This document shows positions 1 through 7,856 of a stretch of DNA of 33,932 nucleotides, in pieces. Both the position numbers and the translations under genes were made by a program. Source of the stretch: an uncultured Mucilaginibacter sp. (GTDB taxonomy: Bacteria > Bacteroidota > Bacteroidia > Sphingobacteriales > Sphingobacteriaceae). The stretch spans positions 1 to 33,932 of the forward strand of contig NZ_CAMLOV010000047.1 of assembly GCF_946481715.1 (NCBI RefSeq). Direction: 5' to 3'. The notes beneath the pieces were generated by a model. That model made no database searches. It was given only the letters and a program-made list of their open reading frames with translations, and had not been told where the DNA came from. Within the stretch, counting starts at the first letter, position 1. The number at the start of each line of letters is the position of its first letter.

Positions 1-3000
1 CGATTACGGGGCTGTTGAAGGCCTTACTAATGTTAACAATGAACTGGTGTTTTTTACGGCCGAAAACAACTCGCACTATAAAGTAAATTTATATAAGCTT
101 AAACCTGCCGATAACACGCCTGTGATGCTGGGTGCGTTTAACGCAGTAACCTATGGCAGTAATGATATTGGCAATATCACAGCTATTGGAAGCAGATTTT
201 TTTTCTCCATAAGAAGCAGCGACATTAATGGCAATGCTACCGACGCATTATGGGTGAGCGACGGCACAGCTGTGGGTACAGTACTGGTTACTTCAAAACC
301 TTATAGCCAGTACCTCTCCGGGTCGTATGCATCTAACTTCATCGCTTACAAAAACAAGCTTTATTTCGCCGGAACCACCGACCATACTTTATGGACAAGC
401 GACGGGACAGCGGCAGGCACTACGCGCGTTTCAACTATTCCCGAGAATTACCAGGTAAGGCCTGTTGTTTTTAATGAGAAGTTATACTTCAACGGTAACG
501 ACCAGTTGTGTTATTTTGATGGGGCCAAGGCAGCTGTGGAGATACAACAACCCATACAGCCATCGCAACTAATTGACGGCGGCAACCAGCTGTATTTCCA
601 ATACAGGAATTATACGGTGGAGACTACCCTTTGGAGCAATACGCCGGCCCCGCAGGTACAGGTAACCGTAAATTCCCAACCGCTAATAAAAGATTTCGCC
701 TACCAATTCCGCACAAAAACAGATAGTACCGTAACGGCGTCTGTGTCGGTAAAAAATATTGGTAATAAAGAAATGGTATTTGCCGAAATAAGCGTCGCCG
801 GCAACCCCTTCTATGTGAACGGCACACCTGAGCGCATATTATTGCCGGGGCAAACCGCCAGGTTTAACCTGCTTTATTCTCCTTTTAAGGCAGAGGAACT
901 GGCGGGCAAACTCATCATCAAAACTAACGATAACAGCGGGCAAACCAATTTCACGGGTGACCTAAAGGGCACAGCAGTTGGCACGGCCACAAAAAATGCA
1001 AATGCGGTTACCGGCGGGCTTTATAAAACAATAACATTTACAGACAGCATCCCTAATTTTACATTAAGCCAAAACGTTATCGCCGAAACGGCAGCATTAA
1101 ACACAAGCATAGGCAGTTTTGCACAGGCTGGTGCCACCACGCCCGAATTTAAACTTATTGCCGGTACCGGTGATGCAGACAACAACAGTTTTAAAATTGA
1201 GGCCGGCCAGCTGAAATTAGCTACCGCACTAAATTTCGACATTAAAAGCACCTATACCATCAGGGTAAAAGCAGGCAGCAAGCCTACCGACGCCGAAAAA
1301 ATATTCGGGATACAGGTTACCGATACACAAACCGAACCCAACCCCACAGCCTGCGGGCTGGCTTATCAAAATTTAACCATATCGCTAAATGATGCGGTGT
1401 ACAATGGCGCCCGTTTAGTTGCAGTCGGCGGGCAAGGCAAAATTTTAATCTCGGAAGATGACGGAAAAAACTGGCGTATAGTAAAAACCGGCATCACCGC
1501 CGATCTTACCCGTATACGCTTTACTGATAATAACACCGGTTATATTTTATCATCATACAATTTATTGTACAAAACCGAAAACGGGGGCGAAAGCTGGTTC
1601 CCGCTGGTAAGCCCTACAGTAAGCTATCCTTACCTTACAAACATTTATTTTGTTTCCGCTACCATAGGCTATGCCTTTGGCGATGGCGTTTACAAAACCA
1701 AAGACGGCGGCCGCAGCTGGCAAAAAACTTACAATGGCTATAATACACTAACCAATGGCTGGTTTACAGATGAAAACAACGGCTTTGTATGCGGCACCGC
1801 CGGAACATTGGTACATACAACCGATGGCGGCAAAACATGGGAAACCATTGCGGTAACTTCTGTTGGCAGCAGCACAGCGTTTGGTGCCGTTACTTTTGTA
1901 AACAGTACCACGGGATACCTTACCAGCAGTTCCGGCGACATACTTCAAACCAAAGACGGCGGAAAAACATGGCCACGTATAAGCACTGTTAGCAGCGATG
2001 GTTACGCTTCGCGATTGTATTTCACCAATGAACTCACCGGGTATTACTTAGCAGGCACTAATGCATCAAACCTGTTTAAAACAACTGATGGCGGACAAAC
2101 CTGGGCACCCGAAACTGGCATACCGTATAACACCGGCATATTAGGGATGGCTATTAACAAAACTGCCAATAAACTTTGCCTGGTAGGCCACGGCACCGCG
2201 TTCGGCAACTCGGGCGAACAAGGAGGCCTTATCATGCTAAAAAACGGTACAGGCAATTGGGAGGAACGCTCCTTAACCGGTAACAGCAGCCTCTCTTCGG
2301 GTGCTCTTTTTGCATCTGGCACCGGGTATGTTTTTGGCGAGGTTAGCCGCAAAACTACCGATGGCGGCATCACTTGGAAAAATTTAAACATTGAGTATAG
2401 TTATTTATACCCAAGCGTAAAAGGCTATTTTATTAATGATACGCTGGGCTTTTATGCAGATTATTTCAACATTTACAAAACCACCAACGGAGCAGCCACC
2501 TGGAAAAAAGTAAGCACAGACAGTACATCAGGTGTACGTAATATCTATTTTGTAAACTCCAAAATTGGATACTACTCTAACTACTCCAAGGTATACCAAA
2601 CAACCGATGGTGGTGATACCTGGAAAACAGTTTTGGATCCCGGTTACGTCTATTCTGTCAATTCCATGAGCTTCCCAAGCGATCAAACCGGTTACGTGGG
2701 CGGCATAGGGTCTGTACTGAATAAAACTACTGACGGCGGAAAAACCTGGAAAAAAATTGAAATAGGCGACGAAAAATTAATAATGACCTTCGGTTTTTTT
2801 GACGCCAATGTGGGTATGGGGGGTGGATCTAACGGTGCCCTTTACCGCACTACAGATGGCGGCGAAACCTGGAAACCGGTGTACACGGGGATGTTCGCCT
2901 ACACCACGGCCTTTCAGTTTGTTAGCCCCACACATGGCTACTTACTCCACTCTAACGGCTCGGGTGGTATACAGCAAATTTATGAATCTACCGATGCCGG

Positions 3001-4333
3001 TATAACATGGCTAAAGATATATGAAACCTGGATCAGCACTACCGGCCTGAGCTACAACGACGGCCATCTGTTAATTACAGGTGATAATGGTTTAATGGTA
3101 CAAAACAACGCCCCCCCGCTGCCCCCTGTAAATGCCGGCTATATTACAGGCGATACCGTTACAGCCGCAGGCGGCAAGTTTATTTATTCGGTTGCACCGG
3201 TTTACAATGCAAAATTTAAATGGCTGGTTACCGGCGCGCAAAATGTAGAATACCAAAACGACAAAATAACTGTAGCCTGGAAAAACGATGGACCACACAC
3301 CTTGCAGGTAATACCAAATAACGATTGCGCCAATGGCCAGGCCAGAACGCTTAACATATCTGTGGAAGATATGCCCGACCCTGTCTTAACCGGTCCGGAC
3401 ACAGCGCTGAGCAAATCGGTTAACATAGCATATACTGCCACTGTTCATGATGGCAATTCATACAGCTTTGCGGCAGCTAACAATACCGCTATTGTAACCG
3501 ATGCTAACAAAGCGCTTGTTAACTGGGACAGGCCCGGCACAGGTATAGTTACAGTAGTTGAATCGAACCCCAAGCTTAATCTCAAAAAATCAGCATCGGT
3601 AAACGTTACCATTAAAGGATTTAAACTGCCCGAGAATAACTTTAGCATTTTGGTAAATAGTGTAACCTGCAAGGGCAGTAATAATGGGTACATTACTGTA
3701 AAAGCGGTGCAGCCGCTAAGTTATAAAGCCACAGTGGTAGGTCCCGGTGGCGCAAAAGACTATGCTTTTACTGATAGCCTCCGCATTCGCGATCTGTCGC
3801 CCGGCGTTTATAATGTTTGCCTAAGCGTAACTACCAACACTGAGTACAAGCGCTGCTACGATGCCAATATTACCGAGCCTAAGGATATTACGCTTTATAC
3901 GGTAGTTAATCCAACCACCAAAATAGTAACCTTAAACTTATCCGGCGCCGATAATTATAGTATCGACTTTAATGATAAACACTACCAAACCAATGGCACC
4001 CAGATAGATTTGCCTTTAAACGCCGGAACCAACAGGCTTAAAGTTTATAGCGATAAGCCTTGCCAGGGTATAATAGAAAAAGTAGTAAATCTAAATAAGG
4101 TTACCATCTACCCTAACCCGTTTACCGATAGGGTAAGTATAGACCTGGGCGGAAGCGAAGAGGCAAATGTAACCATCGAAGTAACAAATGCATTCGGGTT
4201 GCGGGTTTACAGCAAAAAGCAAGTAAATAATGGCGAGCCTATAGAAGTTAATACCGCCGGTTTTAATAAAGGTGTTTACATACTAAAACTAACCCTTGGC
4301 CAAACTAACGCTGTATTTAAAATTATAAAATAA
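1..4333 (+). CDS. Large modular secreted protein with T9SS type A sorting domain (5' truncated)
   Basis: The frame is open to the left edge, so the gene begins outside the window; the GTG at 47 is only the first possible start in view. Residues below count from that GTG. Two ELWxxDGTxxGT-type repeats lie at about 68-78 and 115-125. A choice-of-anchor/ASPM-like beta domain follows at about 230-305 and a cadherin-like stretch at about 328-426. A long YCF48/BNR-type propeller region spans about 458-1020, with roughly twelve copies of a TTDGGxTW motif. PKD-like and Ig-like segments come next, and the C-terminal ~78 residues (from VTIYPNPF) are a type IX secretion sorting domain. The protein is therefore expected to be exported across the outer membrane and anchored or released at the surface. 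The modules suggest adhesion or structural binding; no catalytic motif is visible. It ends in TAATG, shared with the next gene. Function is inferred from modules only. Confidence 0.9.
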   Translation, partial: DYGAVEGLTNVNNELVFFTAENNSHYKVNLYKLKPADNTPVMLGAFNAVTYGSNDIGNITAIGSRFFFSIRSSDINGNATDALWVSDGTAVGTVLVTSKPYSQYLSGSYASNFIAYKNKLYFAGTTDHTLWTSDGTAAGTTRVSTIPENYQVRPVVFNEKLYFNGNDQLCYFDGAKAAVEIQQPIQPSQLIDGGNQLYFQYRNYTVETTLWSNTPAPQVQVTVNSQPLIKDFAYQFRTKTDSTVTASVSVKNIGNKEMVFAEISVAGNPFYVNGTPERILLPGQTARFNLLYSPFKAEELAGKLIIKTNDNSGQTNFTGDLKGTAVGTATKNANAVTGGLYKTITFTDSIPNFTLSQNVIAETAALNTSIGSFAQAGATTPEFKLIAGTGDADNNSFKIEAGQLKLATALNFDIKSTYTIRVKAGSKPTDAEKIFGIQVTDTQTEPNPTACGLAYQNLTISLNDAVYNGARLVAVGGQGKILISEDDGKNWRIVKTGITADLTRIRFTDNNTGYILSSYNLLYKTENGGESWFPLVSPTVSYPYLTNIYFVSATIGYAFGDGVYKTKDGGRSWQKTYNGYNTLTNGWFTDENNGFVCGTAGTLVHTTDGGKTWETIAVTSVGSSTAFGAVTFVNSTTGYLTSSSGDILQTKDGGKTWPRISTVSSDGYASRLYFTNELTGYYLAGTNASNLFKTTDGGQTWAPETGIPYNTGILGMAINKTANKLCLVGHGTAFGNSGEQGGLIMLKNGTGNWEERSLTGNSSLSSGALFASGTGYVFGEVSRKTTDGGITWKNLNIEYSYLYPSVKGYFINDTLGFYADYFNIYKTTNGAATWKKVSTDSTSGVRNIYFVNSKIGYYSNYSKVYQTTDGGDTWKTVLDPGYVYSVNSMSFPSDQTGYVGGIGSVLNKTTDGGKTWKKIEIGDEKLIMTFGFFDANVGMGGGSNGALYRTTDGGETWKPVYTGMFAYTTAFQFVSPTHGYLLHSNGSGGIQQIYESTDAGITWLKIYETWISTTGLSYNDGHLLITGDNGLMVQNNAPPLPPVNAGYITGDTVTAAGGKFIYSVAPVYNAKFKWLVTGAQNVEYQNDKITVAWKNDGPHTLQVIPNNDCANGQARTLNISVEDMPDPVLTGPDTALSKSVNIAYTATVHDGNSYSFAAANNTAIVTDANKALVNWDRPGTGIVTVVESNPKLNLKKSASVNVTIKGFKLPENNFSILVNSVTCKGSNNGYITVKAVQPLSYKATVVGPGGAKDYAFTDSLRIRDLSPGVYNVCLSVTTNTEYKRCYDANITEPKDITLYTVVNPTTKIVTLNLSGADNYSIDFNDKHYQTNGTQIDLPLNAGTNRLKVYSDKPCQGIIEKVVNLNKVTIYPNPFTDRVSIDLGGSEEANVTIEVTNAFGLRVYSKKQVNNGEPIEVNTAGFNKGVYILKLTLGQTNAVFKIIK

Positions 4334-5040
4334 TGAAGCACCTAATTTATACTGCAACTATATTTTGCATACTGCTTGCCGGTTGCGGCAAGGGCAAAAA
4401 GGGCGACGACCCTGCGCCACCGGAAGCCAAGCCCCCTGTAGCTGCCGAACTGGTGTTTCCGGCTCAAAATTCTACTTGTATTTCCGGCGACATCATTTCA
4501 GCATCCCAAAGTACGGTTACGCTAAAATGGAAAGCTGCACTTAACGCCGATAGCTATGCCGTTATTATTAAAAACCTGTTAACCGGCGATACACAAACCT
4601 TATCATCAACCTCGGCACAATTGAATGCTACATTGCAGCGTAATACGCCGTTTTCTTGGTCCGTAAGGTCGAAATCAAATACCCTTGCGGCTACCGCTGA
4701 TAGCGAAACATGGAAATTTTACAATGCCGGCGATGGCATTAGTGCGTACGCGCCATTCCCTGCCGACAAAATGTTACCCGCTACAGGCACGTCCGTATCT
4801 GTAATAGCCAATAAATTAGGCCTCAGCTGGCAGGGCAGCGATACCGATAATGATATCACCAGTTATGATGTTTATTTTGGCACCACCGAAACACCGGGCC
4901 TTTTTAAACCAAACCTTGCTGTAGCTGCTGTAAGTGACGTGATTGTATCTGTGAACACCCGGTATTACTGGAAAGTGGTTACGCATGATAGTAGAGGCAA
5001 CACCTCTACATCAGAAGTGGCCGATTTTACTGTAAAGTAG
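4333..5040 (+). CDS. Lipoprotein with two fibronectin-III-like domains
   Basis: The ATG overlaps the TAA of the upstream T9SS gene by one base (TAATG), so translation is probably coupled. The N-terminus is a lipoprotein signal peptide with lipobox LAGC and lipidated Cys18. Two FN3-like beta-sandwich regions follow: about residues 38-130, with a Trp in LKWKAALNADSYAV, and about 140-235, with LSWQGSD and a closing RYYWKVV pattern typical of the last FN3 strands. No catalytic residues are apparent. The protein probably sits on the outer membrane and may accompany or retain the secreted partner encoded upstream; that role is inferred from coupling alone. The gene ends nine bases before the convergent pth gene, with no obvious terminator between them. 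Confidence 0.85.
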   Translation: MKHLIYTATIFCILLAGCGKGKKGDDPAPPEAKPPVAAELVFPAQNSTCISGDIISASQSTVTLKWKAALNADSYAVIIKNLLTGDTQTLSSTSAQLNATLQRNTPFSWSVRSKSNTLAATADSETWKFYNAGDGISAYAPFPADKMLPATGTSVSVIANKLGLSWQGSDTDNDITSYDVYFGTTETPGLFKPNLAVAAVSDVIVSVNTRYYWKVVTHDSRGNTSTSEVADFTVK

Positions 5041-5049
5041 ATTTACATC

Positions 5050-5610
5050 CTACTTATTAAACCTCGTCATAGTCAACTCCGTACCAATGGTGCAAAAGCT
5101 TTTCACCATTTCGATAGAGCGGTCTATCAGCGCGGGGAGTTCTGGAATTTCATCTTTATCAAAACCGCTCAATACGTAATCAACCTGACGGCCTTTGGGG
5201 TAATTATCGCCAACGCCAAAACGCAGGCGGGCGTATTCGTTATTACCAAGGGTGGCTTCGATATGCTTTAGCCCGTTATGCCCTGCGGCGCTGCCTTTTG
5301 GTTTAAGGCGTAGCGTACCCAAAGGCAGGGCGATATCATCAACTATCACCAATACATTCTCCACGGGTATCTTCAGCTCTTTCATCCAATGATTAAGGGC
5401 CTTGCCGCTCAGGTTCATGTAAGTGGTTGGTTTTATGAGGTGCAGCATGCGGCCTTTGTAAGGCACTTCGGCGTAATAAGCGTGGCGCATACTGTAAAAC
5501 TTCTCTTTCTCCTGTTTCACCAATTCATCCAGCACCATAAAGCCGATGTTATGCCTGGTATCGGCATATTCCGGCCCAATGTTTCCGAGTCCAACTATTA
5601 AGTATTTCAT
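5050..5610 (-). CDS. pth: Peptidyl-tRNA hydrolase
   Basis: Pth releases peptides from prematurely dropped peptidyl-tRNA in the cytoplasm and recycles the tRNA. The 186-residue length is normal for the bacterial family. The catalytic set is intact: Asn10 and His20 in the N-terminal GLGNIGPEY..RHNIGF block, Asn66 in TTYMNLSG, Asp92 in VIVDDIALPLG, and His111-Asn112 in SAAGHNGLK. It is the last gene of the minus-strand order prs, rplY, pth, a familiar housekeeping grouping. The 144-bp gap to rplY holds a palindromic repeat and two short AATCGGTGAAATC repeats, so it may be partly uncoupled from the upstream genes. The start ATG at 5610 matches the family N-terminus. Confidence 0.97.
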   Translation of the reverse strand: MKYLIVGLGNIGPEYADTRHNIGFMVLDELVKQEKEKFYSMRHAYYAEVPYKGRMLHLIKPTTYMNLSGKALNHWMKELKIPVENVLVIVDDIALPLGTLRLKPKGSAAGHNGLKHIEATLGNNEYARLRFGVGDNYPKGRQVDYVLSGFDKDEIPELPALIDRSIEMVKSFCTIGTELTMTRFNK

Positions 5611-5667
5611 TTAGTGAGTTGTAAATGGTGAGTAGTGAGTGGTAAAGTTCATAAATTTTTAACAAAA

Positions 5668-5696
5668 ATAGCGATGGGTTTAAAACCCATCGCTAT
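5668..5696. repeat. Palindrome copy 1 (ATAGCGATGGGTTT family)
   Basis: A perfect 14-bp inverted repeat around a single central A. The same core, with C at the centre, recurs at 29290-29320 and 30720-30750. It lies in the rplY-pth gap and could fold in the transcript. Confidence 0.9.
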
Positions 5697-5713
5697 AGTC
5701 TGTGTAATCATAA

Positions 5714-5745
5714 AATCGGTGAAATCACGCTTAATCGGTGAAATC
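5714..5745. repeat. Direct repeat AATCGGTGAAATC x2
   Basis: Two identical 13-mers, at 5714-5726 and 5733-5745, with a 19-base period. The exact reverse complement recurs at 25388-25400, where further ACCGATT units surround it. It looks like a degenerate dispersed intergenic repeat family. Confidence 0.8.
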
Positions 5746-5754
5746 CCTAAGAAA

Positions 5755-6339
5755 TTATTTTTTACCTGAAGCAGCTTCTTGTTCTGCCTGGCGCAATGCA
5801 CGTGAAGTAGTTACCGATACAATGGTATCTTCCTGTGCGTTGGTGATGGTTAAGTTTGGCAAAGATATTTCGCTAACTTTTACCGATTTACCAACTTCTA
5901 ATGCGCTGATGCTTACTTCGATGTTATCTAAGTGGTCTTTAGGCAAAGCTTTAACACGCAGTTTGCGCAGTTTCTGCACCAATTTACCACCCACTTTTAC
6001 ACCCGGAGAAGTACCTGTTAATTTTACAGGGATCTCGATAGTAACCGGTTTTTTCTCGTCTAACAACAAGAAATCGATGTGGATAAGTTGTTCCGTTAAT
6101 GGGTGGAACTGCATGTCTTTGATAATTGCTTGTGACGTAACACCAGCAACAGTAATGTCGATGAAATGAACAACCGGAGTGTAAACAACGTTCCTCAAAT
6201 CAGCTGCGGACACAGAAAAGTGGGTTTGGGTTGGCCCACCGTAAAGTACTGCCGGTACCAATCCCTGGTAGCGTAGTTCTTTAGCGTCACGTTTCCCTAC
6301 GTTCTCCCTTGGAGAACCGCTAATAGCAAATGATTTCAT
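5755..6339 (-). CDS. rplY: 50S ribosomal protein L25 (general stress protein Ctc form)
   Basis: A 5S rRNA-binding ribosomal protein. At 194 residues it is the long Ctc/TL5 form: an N-terminal L25 domain (about 1-92, beginning MKSFAISGSPRENVGKRDAK and including VPAVLYGG) followed by the extra C-terminal beta domain (about 93-185). The charged tail ending GKK is common in this family. It sits between prs and pth on the same strand. The 139-bp gap to prs contains two short palindromic repeats rather than a clear promoter, so I infer it is read from the tRNA-Gln/prs promoter, possibly with additional initiation. Start ATG at 6339 agrees with the family N-terminus. Confidence 0.95.
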   Translation of the reverse strand: MKSFAISGSPRENVGKRDAKELRYQGLVPAVLYGGPTQTHFSVSAADLRNVVYTPVVHFIDITVAGVTSQAIIKDMQFHPLTEQLIHIDFLLLDEKKPVTIEIPVKLTGTSPGVKVGGKLVQKLRKLRVKALPKDHLDNIEVSISALEVGKSVKVSEISLPNLTITNAQEDTIVSVTTSRALRQAEQEAASGKK

Positions 6340-6375
6340 TTATTTTATTTTATTTATTTGTTAAGCCTCACCCCA

Positions 6376-6472
6376 AGTCCTCTCTAAAACGAGAGGGGCT
6401 TTGATAAGGATATTTTAAATCAATCCATAAGCCTTTTTCAAGTCCTCCCTTCCGGGGAGGATTTAGGAGGGG
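6376..6472. repeat. Two CCTCTCC-type palindromic repeats between prs and rplY
   Basis: One hairpin pairs CCTCTC (6379-6384) with GAGAGG (6391-6396). A second, at 6444-6460, pairs CCTCCC with GGGGAGG. On the minus strand the second reads CTAAATCCTCCCCGG..GGAGGAC, closely resembling CTAAATCCTCTCC..AAGGAC at 18512-18536. This appears to be one dispersed repeat family. Confidence 0.75.
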
Positions 6473-6478
6473 CTCCCC

Positions 6479-7423
6479 TTAATCTACCTTAAACAACTGG
6501 CTTATCGAGCCATGTTCATTCACGTTGCTTATTGCTTTTGCAAACAAATCGGCAGTGGTAAGCACCCTTATTTTAGGGCTGCTGTGTTTTAGCGGTATGG
6601 TATCGGTCACGATCAGCTCAGTTAATGCCGAGGCCTCGATAGTTTCGTATGCCTTGCCCGATAATACCGGGTGGGTACAAACCGCGCGTACACTGCGTGC
6701 GCCGCGTTCCATAATTAAGCCGGCTGCTTTTGCAAGCGTACCTGCTGTATCGCAAATATCATCTATCAGTACAATGTCCTGGTCGGTTACATCACCAATA
6801 ATGGTCATGCTCTCAATTTCGTTGGCGCGTTTACGGCGTTTGTCGCAAATTACCACCTCGGCATTAAAAAATTTAGCAAAGCTGCGTGCCCTGTAACTGC
6901 CACCCATATCCGGCGAGGCAATAGTTAGGTTACCTAAGCCAAGGCTTTTAATGTAAGGTACAAATATGATCGAAGCATCCAGGTGGTCTACAGGTACATC
7001 AAAAAATGCCTGTATCTGCGCAGCGTGCAAGTCCATCGTCATGATACGGTTGATGCCCGCTGCTACTAATAAGTTTGCTACCAGTTTAGAGCCGATGGCC
7101 ACACGTGGCTTATCCTTCCTGTCCTGCCTGGCCAAACCGAAGTAAGGGATAACCGCAATAATGTAATGGGCAGATGCACGGCGGGCGGCATCAATCATCA
7201 TCAGCAGTTCCATCAGGTTATCGGTAGGCTGGTGCGTGCTTTGTATCAAAAACACATCGCAGCCACGGATAGATTCGTTAAAGTGTGGTTGAAATTCGCC
7301 ATCGCTAAAGCGCGATAATACTACGTCGCCAAGTTCCTGCCCATAAGATGCAGCAATATGCTTCGACAGGTCCTTTGAACCGGAACCTGCAAATAGCTTA
7401 ACTGTATTAAACTGTAAAGGCAT
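6479..7423 (-). CDS. prs: Ribose-phosphate pyrophosphokinase (PRPP synthetase)
   Basis: It makes PRPP from ribose 5-phosphate and ATP, feeding purine, pyrimidine, histidine, tryptophan and NAD synthesis. At 314 residues it is a class I enzyme. Visible signatures are the ATP-loop RQDRKDKPR at 99-107, the divalent-cation/PRPP segment DLHAAQIQAFFD at 131-142, and the ribose-phosphate binding loop VLIDDICDTAGT at 218-229. It follows tRNA-Gln on the same strand and leads prs-rplY-pth. The 147-bp gap to the tRNA is low-complexity repeat DNA without a convincing separate promoter, so the TATATTTG promoter upstream of the tRNA probably serves it. Start ATG at 7423 gives the usual phosphoribosyl N-terminus (VKLFAGSGSKDLS). 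Confidence 0.97.
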   Translation of the reverse strand: MPLQFNTVKLFAGSGSKDLSKHIAASYGQELGDVVLSRFSDGEFQPHFNESIRGCDVFLIQSTHQPTDNLMELLMMIDAARRASAHYIIAVIPYFGLARQDRKDKPRVAIGSKLVANLLVAAGINRIMTMDLHAAQIQAFFDVPVDHLDASIIFVPYIKSLGLGNLTIASPDMGGSYRARSFAKFFNAEVVICDKRRKRANEIESMTIIGDVTDQDIVLIDDICDTAGTLAKAAGLIMERGARSVRAVCTHPVLSGKAYETIEASALTELIVTDTIPLKHSSPKIRVLTTADLFAKAISNVNEHGSISQLFKVD

Positions 7424-7429
7424 CTTTTG

Positions 7430-7563
7430 ATTTTAGATTTTAGATGTACGATTTTAGATTTTCTAATTTCGCCATTCTTAATAATCAGCAACGTGTATAA
7501 AAAACTTCGGATTTCTAATTTCCAATACGGTTAATCCGAAATTGAAAATCCGAAATCCGAACT
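7430..7563. repeat. Low-complexity GATTTTAGA and CCGAAAT repeats
   Basis: Between prs and tRNA-Gln. The left half is tandem, imperfect GATTTTAGATTTTAGA units. The right half has TTCGGATTTCTAATTT facing AATCCGAAAT..AAATCCGAA, an imperfect inverted repeat. No ORF or clear promoter is visible in it. Confidence 0.65.
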
Positions 7564-7570
7564 CTTAATG

Positions 7571-7641
7571 TTGCCCGACCAGGATTCGAACCTAGACAAA
7601 CGGTACCAAAAACCGTCGTACTACCATTATACTATCAGGCA
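7571..7641 (-). tRNA. tRNA-Gln (anticodon TTG)
   Basis: The minus strand folds as a 71-nt cloverleaf. The acceptor stem TGCCTGA pairs with TCGGGCA, with discriminator A. The anticodon stem ACGGT/ACCGT encloses loop TTTTGGT, giving anticodon TTG. The T arm is CTAGG-TTCGAAT-CCTGG. CCA is not encoded. The gene lies just downstream of a consensus promoter and upstream of prs. Confidence 0.95.
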
Positions 7642-7678
7642 ATCTCCTACGTTACGTTATCCGCTCCGAAAAGGAATG

Positions 7679-7708
7679 CAAATATAGGACGATTTTTTGG
7701 AACTCAAA
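7679..7708 (-). promoter_or_regulatory. Promoter for tRNA-Gln (and probably prs-rplY-pth)
   Basis: On the minus strand, TTTG (7705-7708) is followed after 18 bases by TATATTTG (7679-7686) and a C. This matches the Bacteroidota primary-sigma consensus TTTG / TAnnTTTG. Transcription should begin some 30 bases before the tRNA. It is the best two-box promoter in the window. Confidence 0.75.
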
Positions 7709-7856
7709 AGCAAAATTTAAAAAAGTATTTGAAACGGCTGAACATGCCCCGGCCAATCGTTAAAAAGTGTTAATCATTAGTCTTTTCGCTTAAAAAGCCT
7801 AATTCTTTTACTACTTTCGACTCTTCAAAAAACCTGATCATACAGCACGTTACGCT

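Noticed and set aside
5738..6169. 143-codon open frame on the plus strand
   Set aside because: Antisense to rplY; no start context and no domain.
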